DNA of 64,000 bases, taken from the NCBI GenBank assembly GCA_030533445.1, contig CM060072.1:24635109-24699108 (forward strand), given 5' to 3'. Position numbers and translations under genes: made by a program. Origin of the DNA: Cyprinodon diabolis (Eukaryota; Chordata; Actinopteri; Cyprinodontiformes; Cyprinodontidae). Positions 21,595-57,500 of this stretch are shown here, one piece after another. Within the stretch, counting starts at the first letter, position 1. Each line of letters opens with the position of its first letter. Below the pieces are notes generated by a model. That model was not told the DNA's origin. It did no database searches and saw nothing but the letters and a program-made list of their open reading frames with translations.

Positions 21595-23198
21595 CAGTGG
21601 GGCAAAAAAGTATTTAGTCAGCCACCAATAGTGCAAGTTCTCCCACTCAAAAACATGAGAGAGGCCGGTAATTTTCATCATAGATATACCTCAACTATGA
21701 GAGACAAAATGAGAAAAAAAAATCCAGAAAATCACATTGTCTGATTTTTAAAGAATTTATTTGCAAAATATGGTGGAAAATAAGTATTTGGTCAATAACA
21801 AAAGTTCCTCTCAATACTTTGTTATATACCCTTTGTTGGCAATGACAGAGATCAAACGTTTTCTGTAAGTCTTCGCAAGGTTTTCACACACTGTTGCTGG
21901 TATTTTGGCCCATTCCTCCATGCAGATCTCCTCTAGAGCAGTGGTGTCCTGGGGCTGTCGCTGGGCAACACGGACTTTCAACTCCCTCCAAAGATTTTCT
22001 ATGGGGTTGAGATCTGGAGACTGGCTAGGCCACTCCAGGACCTTGAAATGCTTCTTACGAAGGCACTCCTTCGTTACCCAGGCGGTGTGTTTGGGATCAT
22101 TGTCATGCTGAAAGACCCAGCCATGTTTCATCTTCAATGCCCTTGCTGATGGAAGGAGGTTTTCACTCAAAATTTGACGATACATGGCCCCATTCATTGT
22201 TTCCTTCACACGGATCAGTCGTCCTGGTCCCTTAGCAGAAAAACAGCCCCAAAGCATGATGTTTCCACCCCCATGCTTCACTGTAGGTATGGTGTTCTTT
22301 GGATGCAACTCAGCATTCTCTCTCCTCCAAACACGACGAGTAGAGTTTTTACCAAAAAGTTCTATTTGGTTTCATCTGACCATATGATATTCTCCCAGTC
22401 ATCGTCTGGATCATCCAAATGCTCTCTAGCAAACTTGAGACGGGCCTTGACATGTACTGGCTTAAGCAGGGGGACACGTCTGGCACTGCAGGATTTGAGT
22501 CCCTGGCGGCGTAGTGTGTTACTGATGGTAGCCTTTGTTACTTTGGTCCCAGCTCTCTGCAGGTCATTCACTAGGTCCCCCCGTGTGGTTCTGGGATTTT
22601 TACTCACCGTTCTTGTGATAATTTTGACCCCACGGGGTGAGATCTTGCGTGGAGCCCCAGATCGAGGAAGATTGTCAGTGGTCTTGTATGTTTTCCATTT
22701 TCTAATAATTGATCCCACAGTTGATTTCTTCACACCGAGCTGTTTACCTATTGCAGATTCAGACTTCCCAGCCTGGTGCAGGTCTATAATTTTGTTTCGG
22801 GTGTCCTTTGACAGCTCTCTAGTTTTGGCCATGGTGGAGTTTAGAGTGTGACTGTTTGAGGTTGTGGACAGGTGTCTTTTATACTGATAACGGGTTCAAA
22901 CAGGTGCCATTAATGAAGGTAACGAGTGGAGGACAGAGGAGCCTCTTACAGAAGAAGTTACAGGTCTGTGAGAGCCAGAAACCTTGCTTGTTTGTAACTG
23001 ACCAAATACTTATTTTCCACCATATTTTGCAAATAAATTCTTTAAAAATCAGACAATGTGATTTTCTGGATTTTTTTTTCTCATTTTGTCTCTCATAGTT
23101 GAGGTATATCTATGATGAAAATTACCGGCCTCTCTCATCTTCTTAAGTGGGAGAACTTGCACTATTGGTGGCTGACTAAATACTTTTTTGCCCCACTG
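21595..23198 (-). mobile_element. Full-length Tc1-like transposon Z (1604 bp), frameshifted
   Basis: Inverted termini CAGTGGGGCAAAAAAGTATT at both ends with flanking TA (21593-21594 and 23199-23200). The terminal inverted repeats are about 200 bp long. It carries a transposase gene broken by one frameshift. It lies 1.2 kb beyond the chrdl2 stop codon. Confidence 0.92.
21811..22832 (-). pseudogene. Tc1-family transposase with a single-base frameshift (family Z)
   Basis: Starts at ATG 22832 ([10 protein letters not shown]). The N-terminal HTH and DNA-binding region and the first catalytic Asp (WSDET) are in one frame down to a stop at 22362-22364. The remainder, with FQHDNDPKH and DLNPIENLW (second Asp and Glu), is open in another frame from about 22330 to 21811. 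The break maps to the T-run at about 22367-22371 and looks like loss of one base. Otherwise the gene appears full length (about 340 residues). The copy should be inactive but could still be mobilised in trans because its ends are intact. Confidence 0.85.
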
Positions 23199-24359
23199 TA
23201 GATGCGCAGTATCGTACCTCCAGTCGCTCAATGTTGTTGTTAATATACACAAAGGCATTTATTTACTAAAAAATTAGCAAAAGCAAAACGTGAATCCCAA
23301 AAATAACAATTAATACAGCAGCTAATCATTCCTTTTTTATTTGCGGTTATTTTTTAAGGAAAACGAAACGGTTTGCAACTGGAGTGAGCGACTGGTATAA
23401 AACATAACATGACTATGCCCCTTTAAAGAGATATAGAGAAAGCTTGTGGCCCATATGCTGCCAGTGGTACTAGAGTCCTTAGTGCTACAAAGTCAAAACC
23501 AGAAGAGTGACCGAATGACTTCAGGAACAAATATATATTTTTAAGATCTCTGTAAAGAACAGAAGCAGTGAAGAATTGACAATTACCCAGGCCTCTGATA
23601 GAAGACCCAAGTCTTTACATATTCTACACACTTTGATTCTCGCAAAACTTAAATGCAAGAAAACATCCACCGGTCAAAACAAAGTGGAATGTCACACCTG
23701 ATGGGGTCGAGGCTGAGACATCATTTAAAGGCTTTAGCAGGAAAATTTCTTAAGGGGCTTTTTGCCATTTACAGTCTGGCCAATGGAGGCAGTATTGAGG
23801 TAGAAAATTTACAGCCTCGAATTCGCAGCGTTGGCTGTCTTAACAGGTCTGGCACCAATTATCAAACCAAAGCTCTAAGTGTCAATACTTTACGACTCAA
23901 AAGTACAACCATCATGATCTGCCAAAATTGCTCCAAACCTTTTTTTTTTTTTTTCTCACTCTTCAAACAAATCACATTTAAGTGCACAATGCCAGGCTCC
24001 TTTCAATCTTATCCTTATATCCTATATTAGTAATAAACTCATTGACTGTAAAGAGGCCTTTTACCTGTCACTGGCTTGTGCAGTTTGCCCCTCATCATTA
24101 CATTTGCAGCTTTAAATCTTACCTAGTAAACATAATAATGTTAAATTTATTACTAGAATTGTAAACAACAAAGAATGATCAACAACATTATCACTGTTGT
24201 CTTTGAAGATATAACTACCCCCAAAAAAAGATGTTCAAAAAACATTAAGAGCAAGAACTTCCACTTGCATAAATAAAACAAACAAACAAAAATAAAACAT
24301 AAAGAAGTGCAGCTTGAATGTATATGCGCATGCATGAATAGGGATATCATGAGTGGTTC
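23199..24359. other. Downstream flank of chrdl2, probable 3'UTR on the - strand
   Basis: No ORF of note. A minus-strand AATAAA lies at 24146-24151, about 210 nt past the chrdl2 stop, and could end a short 3'UTR. Confidence 0.3.
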
Positions 24360-46498
<22,139 letters not shown>

Positions 46499-46803
46499 TT
46501 TCCCCCCCCAAAAAAATGTGCGTAACAGAGACTTCAGTGCGCAATACATATGCGCCTCGGTGAGACATGGAAAACTGCAGGACAGCGTGAAACAAAAATG
46601 TAGGGGAAGAACAAAAATCTAATATTGTCTTGGTTAATCTATGGCGCCTTCTTCAGGAAGCAAATTGTGATGACAGAACAGTACAGCAAGAAGAAAAGAG
46701 ATGAGAAAAAAGATGCAAACTTCCTCTGAATATTTATGCACCTACAAAGATATCTGTAGTATAAATATCACAATGAGTGTCAGAACCAGTCTAAAGTGGC
46801 CAA

Positions 46804-47117
46804 TTAGCAAAAAGTAGTATACTTGAAGTAAATTCTATTAAGAATACTTAAGTATAAGTTTAGAAAGCATACCGTACAATGTACTGTTAGTGTACTTGAA
46901 GTATTACTAAAGTTATACTTCTTCAAACTAAATTGGGACATTTTTAAGTTTACTTTAGTAAACAATAAAGTAAACAATAGTATAGTCAAGTACATTTGAT
47001 TATACTATTAAGTATATGAAATATAGTTTAGAATAAGTAAACTCTAAGTGCACTGCCTGATTTTAAGTAAGAAATTAGTTCAGTTTTAGTATACTTGAAT
47101 AAACCACTTTTTGCTAA
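46804..47117. mobile_element. MITE with TTAGCAAAAAGT ends (314 bp)
   Basis: Left end TTAGCAAAAAGTAGTATACT and right end, read inverted, TTAGCAAAAAGTGGTTTATT. The interior is built from repeats of AGTATACTT/AAGTATA. No coding capacity. It lies about 300 bp upstream of the chrdl2 start codon. Confidence 0.7.
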
Positions 47118-48269
47118 GGGAAACCATGACATTTTGTCATAGCATAACTTTTTTACATTTTTTTTTTTTTTTTTTGCATAAATTGGATAAAATAATGAAT
47201 GTTTTCCTGTTCATTAGTTTTCATTTATCTGAATCTGGGCAAAGAAAATCCAGCTGTTATAAAAAGAGGTCTCATTTTTAGAGAGATCATAAGTGAAAGA
47301 GCATAGCAGACAGATAAGAGAGAAAGTAGTTGACAAGTTTACATCAGCATTTAGTTATAAATATGCAAAAAAATTGAAATAATACATATAAATATGCACA
47401 GCTGCAAACCTACCATAACACTGCTGTCCAAGAAGAGAAATGCTAAACAGTTCCAATTCTGGAATGAGCTGCACAGACCCACAGATCTGCTGAGAAAGAC
47501 AATAAAATCTAGAGATGGGGAAAACCATCAATGCTCTCCACAAATCTGGACTTTATGTAAAACCATGGAGCAAAAAATTTATTGCAACTGCAAAACACTA
47601 CAAGAAGGAAAACTCTAAGGCTGGGTCCTGAGAGCACCATCTCTACTGAGAGGACCAACATGTCAAAGGGGGCAGACTTGAAGGCAGCTGTAAGGCTGTG
47701 AAACTGTGGTCCAGCCAAGTATTGCTGTAGAAAACAAATCAGGCCTCTTCTCAGGTTACATTTTGAACCTTTTTTTAATGTAAACCCTACACATCAAAAG
47801 AAGAATTACTTTGTGTTGGTCTATTAACAAAAAAAGTCAAAATGTTATTTTTTGCTTTGTAAAAGGTCAATAATCTTTATTTTTTTATGCATAGTTGAAG
47901 TCTTGATAAGCCTAGATTTTTTATATATATATTTAAATTGAAAGAAAATATTAGAGTCTGGAACAGAATGAACTGTTACAAGTCAAGATCAGTTTATTAA
48001 ACTAATAATTTAGAATCAGAAATGATCCAGTGCTATAATTGATCAGTAGTATGTTTTACTTTTTTATTTGGTTAACAGTTGTAAGCAGAGTGAAACTCTG
48101 ACAAAAAGTGAGGAATTTAAAAGAATCAGGCTAATGATCCTTTTATCTGATGAAAACAACATACTAACAACATACTAGAAGAATCAGAAGAATAGTTTCT
48201 AAAGAAAAACGTCACAAATCCAACCTTTTAGACCTGACAAAGTAAATTAAAGTTTTACATACAGCTATT
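47118..48269. other. Intergenic between chrdl2 and spag7, nothing recognised
   Basis: AT-rich, poly-T run at about 47155-47175. The 47400-47720 part looks repeat-like but no family is recognised. Confidence 0.35.
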
Positions 48270-50331
48270 TGAATAAAATAAAAGTCTTCTGCACCAGGTT
48301 TAGACAGCTGTGATCCAGCTGAACTTTCAGAGTTAGCAAAACTATTGCCTTCATCTAAGCCTTCAGCTTGTGTGTTAGATCCAGTTCCAACCAGGTTATT
48401 TAAGGAAGCGTTCCCTTTGATCTCGTCCTCTATTTTAGATGTGATTAATCTAACCCTGTTACAGGGATATGGCTTTTAAGGTTGCTGTAATTAAACCTTT
48501 GCTTAAGAAACTGTCTCTTGACCCAGATGACTTGGTCAATTATAGACCTATATCCAATCTTCCTTATCTAAAATTCTTGAGAAAGAAACAAGTGTGCGAC
48601 CACTTACATCATAATGGATTTTTTGAAGAGTTTCAGTCTGGCTATAGAGCTCATCATAGCACTAAAACAGCTCTGGTGAAAGTCGATATTCTCATGGCCT
48701 CAGATAATGGACTTGTATCTGTACTTGTCCTGTTAGATCTAAGTGCTGCATTCAATACAGTGGATCATATTATTTTAGAAAGAATGGCACTAGATTGGTT
48801 TAAATCTTTACTATGTTCTGGATTTCAATGTTCACGATAATAAATCTCTTCATGCTCTACGGTTACCTGTGTAGTACCACAGGGATCAGTGCTAGGACCA
48901 ATTCTCTTTACTATATATGCTCCCAATAGGTAGAATTATTAGACAGCATGGGATTAATTTTCACTGTTATGCTGATGATACTCAGCTATATCTGTCCATA
49001 AATCCAGATGAAGCTAACCCATTACATAGATTACAGGCATGTCTGAAGACATAAAAACCTGCATGAATCTTAACGTTCTGCTCCTGAATGCAGACAAAAC
49101 AGAAGTTATTGTCGTTGGAGCAGTCTTTGAAAAAAAAGCTAATTTGTCAGTCACTTCATTTGGACGGGATTAAATTAAATTGATTTCAGAAAATAAAGTA
49201 AAAAATCTTGGTGTTTTTTTTTTTTTTCTATCAGGACCTGTCATTTAAATCTCCTATCAAAGAGGTTTCTAGAATTTCCTTCTTTCATCTGAGGAACATT
49301 GCAAAAATTAGAAATATCCTGTCCAGGATTGATGCTGAGAAACTAGTTCATGCATTTGTTACTTCATGGCTGGACTATTGTAATTCTTTACTATCAGGAA
49401 GTCCACAAACAGTAGTTAAAAGACTTCCGCTGATCCAGAATGCTGCAGCCAGAGTTCTGATGAAAATTAAAAAGAGAGATCATATCTCTTCTATCCTGGC
49501 TTCTCTTTATTGGCTTTCTGTTAAATCCAGAATAGAATTTAAAATCCTCCTTCTCACATATAAAGCCTTAAATGGCCTAGCTCCATCTTATATCAGAGAT
49601 CTGATTGTTCCTTATGTTCCTAACAGAGCACTTCGCTCTCAATCTGCAGGTTTACTAGTGGTTCCTAGAATTTCTTAAAGTAGAATGGGAGGCAGATCTT
49701 TTAGTTATCAGGCTCCTCTCCTGTGGAACCAACTACCAGTTTTAGTCCGTGAGGCAGACATACTGTCTACTTTTAAGGCTAGGCTTAAAACTTTCCTTTT
49801 TGATAAAGCTTATAGTTAGAGGGGCTCAGGTTATCCTGAGCATCTCTATAGTTATGCTATCGGCTTAGACATCTGGAAGACATAGGGACCCCTTTTTCAT
49901 CATTCTGCTTCATTCTATCTCTATTCTCCCATTGCAGAATCTGTTAGTTAAATCTGGATTTGCTCTCTCCATCCTCTGACATGGGAGCTGGCTCAGAGCT
50001 CGTCTGCCTGGCTGTGCATTCCCTGGATGGGGCTGCCTTTTATAGTTGCCTTTTGTATCTCTGCTTCTGTCTCCTTGAACCCCAGTCGGCCTCGGCAGAT
50101 AACCGATCACACTGAGCCTGGTTCTGCTGGAGGTTTCTTTTTGTTAAAAGGGAGTTTTTCCTCTCCACTGTCGCTACAAGCATGTATAGTGTGAAGGGTT
50201 GCCTTTGAGTCAATACAATCAACTGGTTTTCCTTAGATAGAAAATCAATTTGACTCTATCATCTGGTGAACTGTAAAGTGCCTTGAGATGACGTGTTGTG
50301 AATTGGCGCTATATAAATAAACTGATCTGAC
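48270..50331 (+). mobile_element. 5'-truncated L2-type LINE
   Basis: Carries a damaged reverse-transcriptase ORF and ends with the diagnostic L2 tail: GTAAAGTGCCTTGAGATGAC, then TTGGCGCTATATAAATAAA and a short CTGATCTGAC end. The 5' half is missing. Confidence 0.85.
48385..49678 (+). pseudogene. L2 LINE reverse transcriptase, frameshifted
   Basis: Ordered RT motifs in shifting frames: LDPVPTRLFKEAFP (about 48380), NYRPISNLPYL, EFQSGYRAHHSTKTALVKV, LLDLSAAFNTVDH (palm), a disrupted GxxQGSVLGP-like motif (about 48885), HCYADDTQLYLS (catalytic YADD, about 48965) and the C-terminal connection LDYCNSLLSG, NAAARVL and LLTYKALNGLAPSYI (49360-49620). At least three frame changes plus internal deletions make it non-functional. 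Confidence 0.85.
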
Positions 50332-50692
50332 ATTAATTTTTTTGGGTGTTGGTACTATTTGTCTTCATGTATTAAACATGGAAAACTTCTTTTTGAAAAA
50401 AAAATGACAGGCATGCTTTTAAGGAATAAAAAAAAAAAAAAAAAACTTTCAAGGCCTTGAACTAAGTTATTTAAATTCAAACACTTTCAGAGAATTCAAG
50501 GGCGAGTGAGTAGTTTTACTAAAGGAAAATATGCTTGTAGACTGTTCAGGTATAATAAAGGATTCATGTTAATCACTTAATAGATAATAAAAAACACATT
50601 TTGAATACTGCAGTTATAAAGCATGCTGGGCTAAAAAAAAAGCCAGTGCATTCAGGAGTAAAATGAACACAAAGTCCTGATACTAAGCAGCA

Positions 50693-50698
50693 TTTATT
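50693..50698 (-). other. Candidate poly(A) signal for spag7
   Basis: Minus-strand AATAAA about 0.8 kb after the spag7 stop, followed on that strand by a T/GT-rich stretch (TTTGTGTTCATTTT). It implies a 3'UTR of about 800 nt. Confidence 0.4.
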
Positions 50699-51503
50699 AC
50701 CACACAGAAAATAAAACAAATGTATCCTGTTTAAAAAGACATCATGAGACCAAGTTATTCCTCCTTGGTTCAAAGTCTGACTATGACGTTGAATAGGTGA
50801 AAGGTGATATGCCACCTTTTCAATGACTTAAAATGGAAAAACAAAAAAACAAACATTTACTCTTTAGTCAGTGCAGGTGTGTAGAAAGTAAGCAAAACTC
50901 ACATTTAAAAAGGAATCTAAAATGAGTTTTCAGAAACCAGTTTCCTCCTGTTACGGACAAATCTGCGAGGTTTAACCTTCGAAAAAGGCTCACACTCAAA
51001 AACAAATGACAAAAAAACGAAACAAAAAAGGAATAAAGAGAAAACGATTTGTTTCTGAAGGATCACTGTACGGGAGATATTCAAACATTTTCAACAATTT
51101 ACAGCTGATACTTTTTAAAATGCAGCCAAATTTGCAGAAATCTTAATAAAAACTTTTAGCAATTGTAAATATGCATCAGGAGGACACCTAACCAAAAAAA
51201 CCAGCTCATTTTAAAACTACAGAAGTTAATTTTGAATGCTAAAACTGTAAATAATTTAGCTATACTGTTATGGCAGCTGAAATCTGACAACCTGATGTTA
51301 GGTACTCAATAATAATCAGAAACTGGACGTCCTTAACAGAGCCAGCTTCAGCTCACAGTCCTGTTCATACAGATCAGACGCCCGCCAGTCCACAATTTAT
51401 ACTTTAAAATATCTGAAACACAGGAAACTGCATCAACAGATGGATCAGACCATGCACACAAGGTAACACACACGCAAACACACAAAACAGGAACAGTGGA
51501 AAC

Positions 51504-54500
51504 TCAGGAACTGCTGCTCGTTGCCCCTGTTTCGTCTTCGCGCTTCTGCCGCTTCTTCGCTCGGATTTGATTCATGGCTTCCTCTATGGAGCGCGTGTCC
51601 CTTTTGTTGGCCACAGGCACTGCGGACAGAGAGTTAACGCCGTATGAACGAGGAGGAGGTTTACAAACCAAGTATTCCGGCAGTATAAATCCTCACCACA
51701 GCCATAAGTCCTGTTGGCCTCCAGCGTGTGAGCTGCGTCTTTAGCGGCCGACGTGCCAATCAGGTGACTGTACTTGTCTCTGTAGTTGGAGTTGGGACAT
51801 GTTAGAGTCTTTTCCGTCTGAGCGTCCGCCGCCTCTTCTAATGCCGCCTGTTCCTGTGGTGAGAAAAGGGGAGAAGACGTTAAAATTTACCAGAGAAATA
51901 TACGGAAAATATTTCAGAGGAAGACAAATTCTCAAACTTTTTCACCTTTCCAAAAAAACCAAACAAAAAAACTTATGAATCTCATTTCAATTTTATGTCT
52001 AAGACCAGTGGAAGGAAAGTCACAAATGGTAGTGATGGGTCCAGCAACACCGATGCGCCGGCGCATGTGTCGAGTTCTAACAGCAAAAACCTGAGTCAAT
52101 GCGCATATCGTTTCAAGAAAGTCAAGTGACAGATACAGCAGCTGTTTTGAACCAACTGACGCGCTAAATTGTGTGCAAGTCAGTCCGAGGCAAAAGAAAG
52201 GTTTCAGGCAAGTGGGACCATTTTGATCTCATATTTGTTTTCGTTTTCTTTTGAGTCATCACTCAACTTATCTGAATTCGAATTTTGACTCCTAGTTTGC
52301 TGTTCCTAATGTAGTCATTTTAAACTAATAAATCCTAGTTCAATCCTTATTCAAATGTTCACTTTCATTTTTCTGTTATAAAATAACATTTATGGATTAC
52401 ATCTTAAAATATAAAACATCTTTTCAATTTAAACGGTAGATATGAAATGATAAATTATAGCCAACAATGGCTTAAATCCTACTGTCATCAAATTAGTGTC
52501 AGTTTAGTCCAACAGGCTGCTTGTAGTTATTTTAAATGTCCAGCAGGTGTCAGTAATCAGTGACACAGTATCCATATGGTTTGCCAGTGGTCTATTCCTC
52601 ATGAACCCAACACTAAAGCCTCTTTCCCATTTAAAATAGCGTGTTTTTCCAAACATGGGTCGACCCGCTAACAATCGGCATTTGTTTCCCTTCCCACTGG
52701 CAAAAAAAACAAAACCTGAGCTCACCCCTAGCAGGCAGGCTGCGTGGTCCCTGCCCCCCCGAAACCGTGTGTCTGGTGACACCATCACCATCTAGGTTAG
52801 CGTTGATGATGTTACCAGTGTGACAGAAATCCAGACAGTAAACAATGGAGAGCAAAATGGGAGGAAACAATGATGTGGTCAGTGATCTTTATTTTTTCGC
52901 TCTTTTATCTGTCTGAATCTCTCTCACCAAGGCTGCTCCATGTTTATTGCATGTAAAAAGAGTTGTTTCAGCTTGTTAGTTCAGATGTGACTGGCTTGGT
53001 GTGTTGACGTCCATGTGTTGCCCTCAATTGTAATATTTAATTTAGATGGTATGCCCAGCTCTGGTGTTCCCACTGCATTCCAATCAGAGCTGTGGCGATT
53101 TTAATGCAGGTTGCTTGCCGAGTCGTTTGACCTGGGAAGACGCGTCAGTGAACTGCTCCCACTGCCACTAAAAGCTGATTGTTCCTGGGTTTAAACTGTT
53201 TTTCTGGCCAGTAGGAGAGGGGTATTGACTTATTCATTCTCTCTGCCAAGCTCCTTTAACCCCCTGGAGTTAGCCGCAAATGCAGGGGTTCCCAACCCTA
53301 TTCCTCATGAACCCCTATCCAGCAGGTTTAAGGTGTTTCCTTCTTGCCAGCCCTTACATCACAGTTATGATGCTCTCTCCTGGTGTTCTCACACCATCTC
53401 CTCTTCCCTCTGTTGTTGGATGATTAGTCCCTGTTTTTGGTACTATGACCTAAACAAACATGCACCAAGTTTAAGAGCAAGATGCGCTCAGAAAGAAAAT
53501 CTTCAACAGCGCAACGACCTGTGCTTAAATTCTTAAATTGCTTAAATTCAGTGAGCTTCATAATACTGGTCTCCGGTTTCGTGCCGATTGACAAGTGCAA
53601 GTCTATATAAACAGTTCAGGAAGACAGAAGGTTGAGCAAAAACAGAGTTAACGTGGTACAATGTTGCATTGCTGCTTGGTTGCGGGAAAACTGCCAAACC
53701 AAAAATCAGTCTGCATCACATTTCTGCAGTGAAGATGACCAGTGCTGCCTGGTAGTGATGGGCTATCTGAAGCCAGGCTTCAAGGCTTGTACCGAGTAAT
53801 AAGGGGGCGTGTCAATGAAGCCCCGCTTCGAGGCCTGTGTTGTCTTGTTGAAAACCACGTGACTGGCAACAAACGAGGCCTCGCATTGCATTGGTCACGT
53901 GACTGCTTAATTTTGCGTGTCAGTTTTCAAAATAAAAGCGCGATGAATCCTGTTGCTTCGTGGGTTGTAGTAGGTGGTTTGGTATCAGCAGAACAGTTTT
54001 CATCAGCAGTGGTTGAAATGGAGCCGTCAAAAAAGAGAAAAACCTCTCATATGTGGGAGTATTATGAGATGACAGATCACAATCACAACCTGAAACAGTG
54101 AAAAAAGTCATATTCCTAAATAAAAACAATTAAACCTAAAATCCAGAAATTTCTATATTTTCTTTTGTTTAATCAGGAGATGCGTCAGAATCACACATCA
54201 AAACCAGACTAAAAGCCATTAGAAGAGGCAAACTCTATGTGTAACTTAATATTAAGAATCAGAACTAGAACTCCTAGGAAGAGATGATTTTAAACAAATT
54301 CTGTCTTTAAGGAAGCAAGTTTCAAGCTCAAAGTATACAGAGTCTGCAGCAACAGTCACTCAGTTCTCAATACATTAAAGTAACACATATCTTCATTGTC
54401 TAATAAGTCCATGACATTAAAGAAAACCTAACACCACCACTGATGGTCAAGGATTAGATTGGCTACAAATCATTTTAATCATTAAAACATGACAATTAAA

Positions 54501-57500
54501 TAGGATTCTCCTCTTACTAAACATGAGTTTGATGAAAACTTTGTGACAATATTGCATTTCCTAATATTTGGAAGCACAGGTGCTGGTCATAAAATTAGAA
54601 TATCATGAAAAAGTAGATTGATTTCAGTAATTCCATTTAAAAAGTGAAACTTGTATATTATATTCATACATTACATACAAACTCATATATTTCAGATGTT
54701 TATTTTGTTTAATTTTGATGATTACAAATGACAACAAATGAAAATCTCAAATTCATCATATCAGAAAATTAGAATATTGTGAAAAGGTTCAAAATTGATG
54801 GCCCCTGGTGCCACACTCTAATCAGCTAATTAACTCAAACCACCTGCAAAAGCCTTTAAATGGTCTTTCAGTCTAGTTCTATAGGCTACACAATCATGGG
54901 GAAGACTGCTGACTTGACAGTTGTCCAAAAGACGACCATCGACACCTTGCACAAGGAGGGCAAGACACAAAAGGTCATCGCTAAAGAGGCTGGCTGTTCA
55001 CAGAGCTCAGTGTCCAAGCACATTAATAGAGAGGCGAAGGGAAGGAAAAGATGTGGTCGAAAAAAGTGTACAAGCAAGAGAGATAACCGCACCCTGGAGA
55101 GGATTGTGAAACAAAACCCATTCAAAAATGTGGGGGAGATTCACAAAGAGTGGACTGCAGCTGGAGTGAGTGCTTCAAGAACCACCACACACAGACGTAT
55201 GAAAGACATGGGTTTCTGCTGTCGCATTCCTTGTGTCAAGCCACTCTTGAACCACAGACAGCGTCAGAAGCGTCTTGCCTGGGCTAAAGAGAAACAGGAC
55301 TGGACTGCTGGTGAGTGGTCCAAAGTCATGTTCTCTGATGAAAGTAAATTTTGCATTTCCTTTGGAAATCAAGGTCCCAGAGTCTGGAGGAAAAGAAGAG
55401 AGGCACTTCATCCACGTTGCTTGAAGTCCAGTGTAAAGTTTCCACAGTCAGTGATGGTTTGGGGTGCCATGTCATCTGCTGGTGTTGGTCCATTGTGTTT
55501 TCTGAGGTCCAGGGTCAACGCAGCCACATACCAGGAAGTTTTAGAGCACTTCATGCTTCCTGCAGCTGACCAACTTTTTGGAGATGCAGATTTCATTTTC
55601 CAACAGGACTTGGCACCTGCACACAGTGCCAAAGCTACCAGTACCTGGTTGAAGGACCATGGTATCCCTGTTCTTAATTGGCCAGCAAACTCTCCTGACC
55701 TTAACCCCATAGAAAATCTATGGGGTATTGTGAAGAAGAAGATGCAATACACCAGACCCAACAATTCAGAAGAGCTAAAAGCCACTATTAGAGCAACCTG
55801 GGCTATCATAACACCTGAGCAGTGCCACAGACTGATCGACTCCATGCCACGCCGCATTGCTGCAGTAATACAGGCCAAAGGAGGCCCAACTAAATACTGA
55901 GTGCTGTACATGCTCATACTTTTCATGTTCATACTTTTCAGTTGGCCAACATTTCTATAAATCCTTTGTTTTTATTGGTCTTCAGTAATATTCTAATTTT
56001 CTGATATGATGAATTTGAGATTTTCATTTGTTGTCATTTGTAATCATCAAAATTAAACAAAATAAACATCTGAAATATAGGAGTTTGTATGTAATGTATG
56101 AATATAATATACAAGTTTCACTTTTTAAATGGAATTACTGAAATCAATCTACTTTTTCATGATATTCTAATTTTATGACCAGCACCTGTATGATCCAACT
56201 GAGTAACAAGGCTGTTACAGTTTCACCAGCAGATGTCACTAGTGAGTGATGAATGAAGCATCGAGTAATGAACTTTTTTCAACACTATACGTTGGAAAGC
56301 TTCATTGCTTCATGAGGCTTCACTTGCCCATCACTACTGCCTGGAACAGAGATGCAACACTGGCAGACAGGTGGGCGAAAAAAAATAGAAACCACCAGAA
56401 ACAAGTTCTGCTTCTAGTCTGTATTATACAGTTTTTCTTCTAAATCTGCTTCATCCCTATTTGATAATGACTGTAACTGATGTGTGGAAACATCCCACTC
56501 ATCACTGCTGTCTGTGTCATTCAATGTAGAAGCAGACTGTTTGCGAGACATGGTCCTCTTTCCACTTCATAAAAGAACACAACAAAATCATAAAATAGTA
56601 GTCTGGAAGGGCTTTTTTCCATCTACATTTAAATTCATTTCAGATCACAGTAATATATGCTGAACTTGATGATCCTCAACAGATCGGGAGAATGATATCA
56701 CAGGTAATATACAGGCAACATTTTGGGATTTATTAGGTGTAGAGGTGGGCTGAACTGATCAGTCCAGATCAGGAAATTCTTTAGTAGGATACTGCAGCAG
56801 CAATAAGGGCTGGTTATACTCCCGCAGCAGTGTATCACAGTGAGCTTGTCGCAGGTATGACTCAGATATTTTTGATTTATGCACAATGTTGAAGCGTGGT
56901 CTGCGCTACAACGCAAAAGGGGAAAATCCGAACTAGCTGTGTGTCTAAATACGGCTGAGGCGGTGAGGAAGAGGGGGCAATTTTGTCTGACAACGGAGGG
57001 ACATGAGGTGGAAAAAGGGTCCCAGCATTCTCGCGCACCTCGCTCTTATAACTTGTCTGGCTTCACGAGTCGTTTTCTGCAATCACAGTCATACAAACAA
57101 AACAAGCTGGTAAGGTACCTAACAGGAGATACGCATGAGTAGAACGGATATACACTATATTGCCAAAAGTATTTGCTCACCCATCCAAATTATTGGAATC
57201 AGGTGTTCCAATCACTTCCATGGCCACAGGTGTATAAATTCAAGCACCTAGGCATGCAGACTGTTTTTACAAACATTTGTGAAAGAATGGGTCGCTCTCA
57301 GGAGCTCAGTGAATTCCAGCGTGGAACTGTGATAGGATGCCACCTGTGCAACAAATCCAGTCGTGAAATTTCCTCGCTCCTAAATATTCCACAGTCAACT
57401 GTCAGCTGTATTATAAGAAAATGGAAGTGTTTGGGAACGACAGCAACTCAGCCACGAAGTGGTAGGCCACGTAAACTGACGGAGCGGGGTCAGCGGATGC

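Larger units (their letters stand above)
53753..56336 (+). mobile_element. Non-autonomous hAT transposon with a nested Tc1
   Basis: Inverted ends TAGTGATGGGC, and a perfect 8-bp target duplication CTGCCTGG on both sides (53745-53752 and 56337-56344), diagnostic of hAT. Subtracting the Tc1 at 54577-56188 leaves about 970 bp. A short coding start of a transposase survives near 54018. Lies in spag7 intron 5. Confidence 0.88.

Noticed and set aside
53640..53744. Possible THAP-like or transposase start (MLHCCLVAG...)
   Set aside because: Too short and interrupted to assign; the flanking sequence continues after the hAT element as an unclassified repeat.
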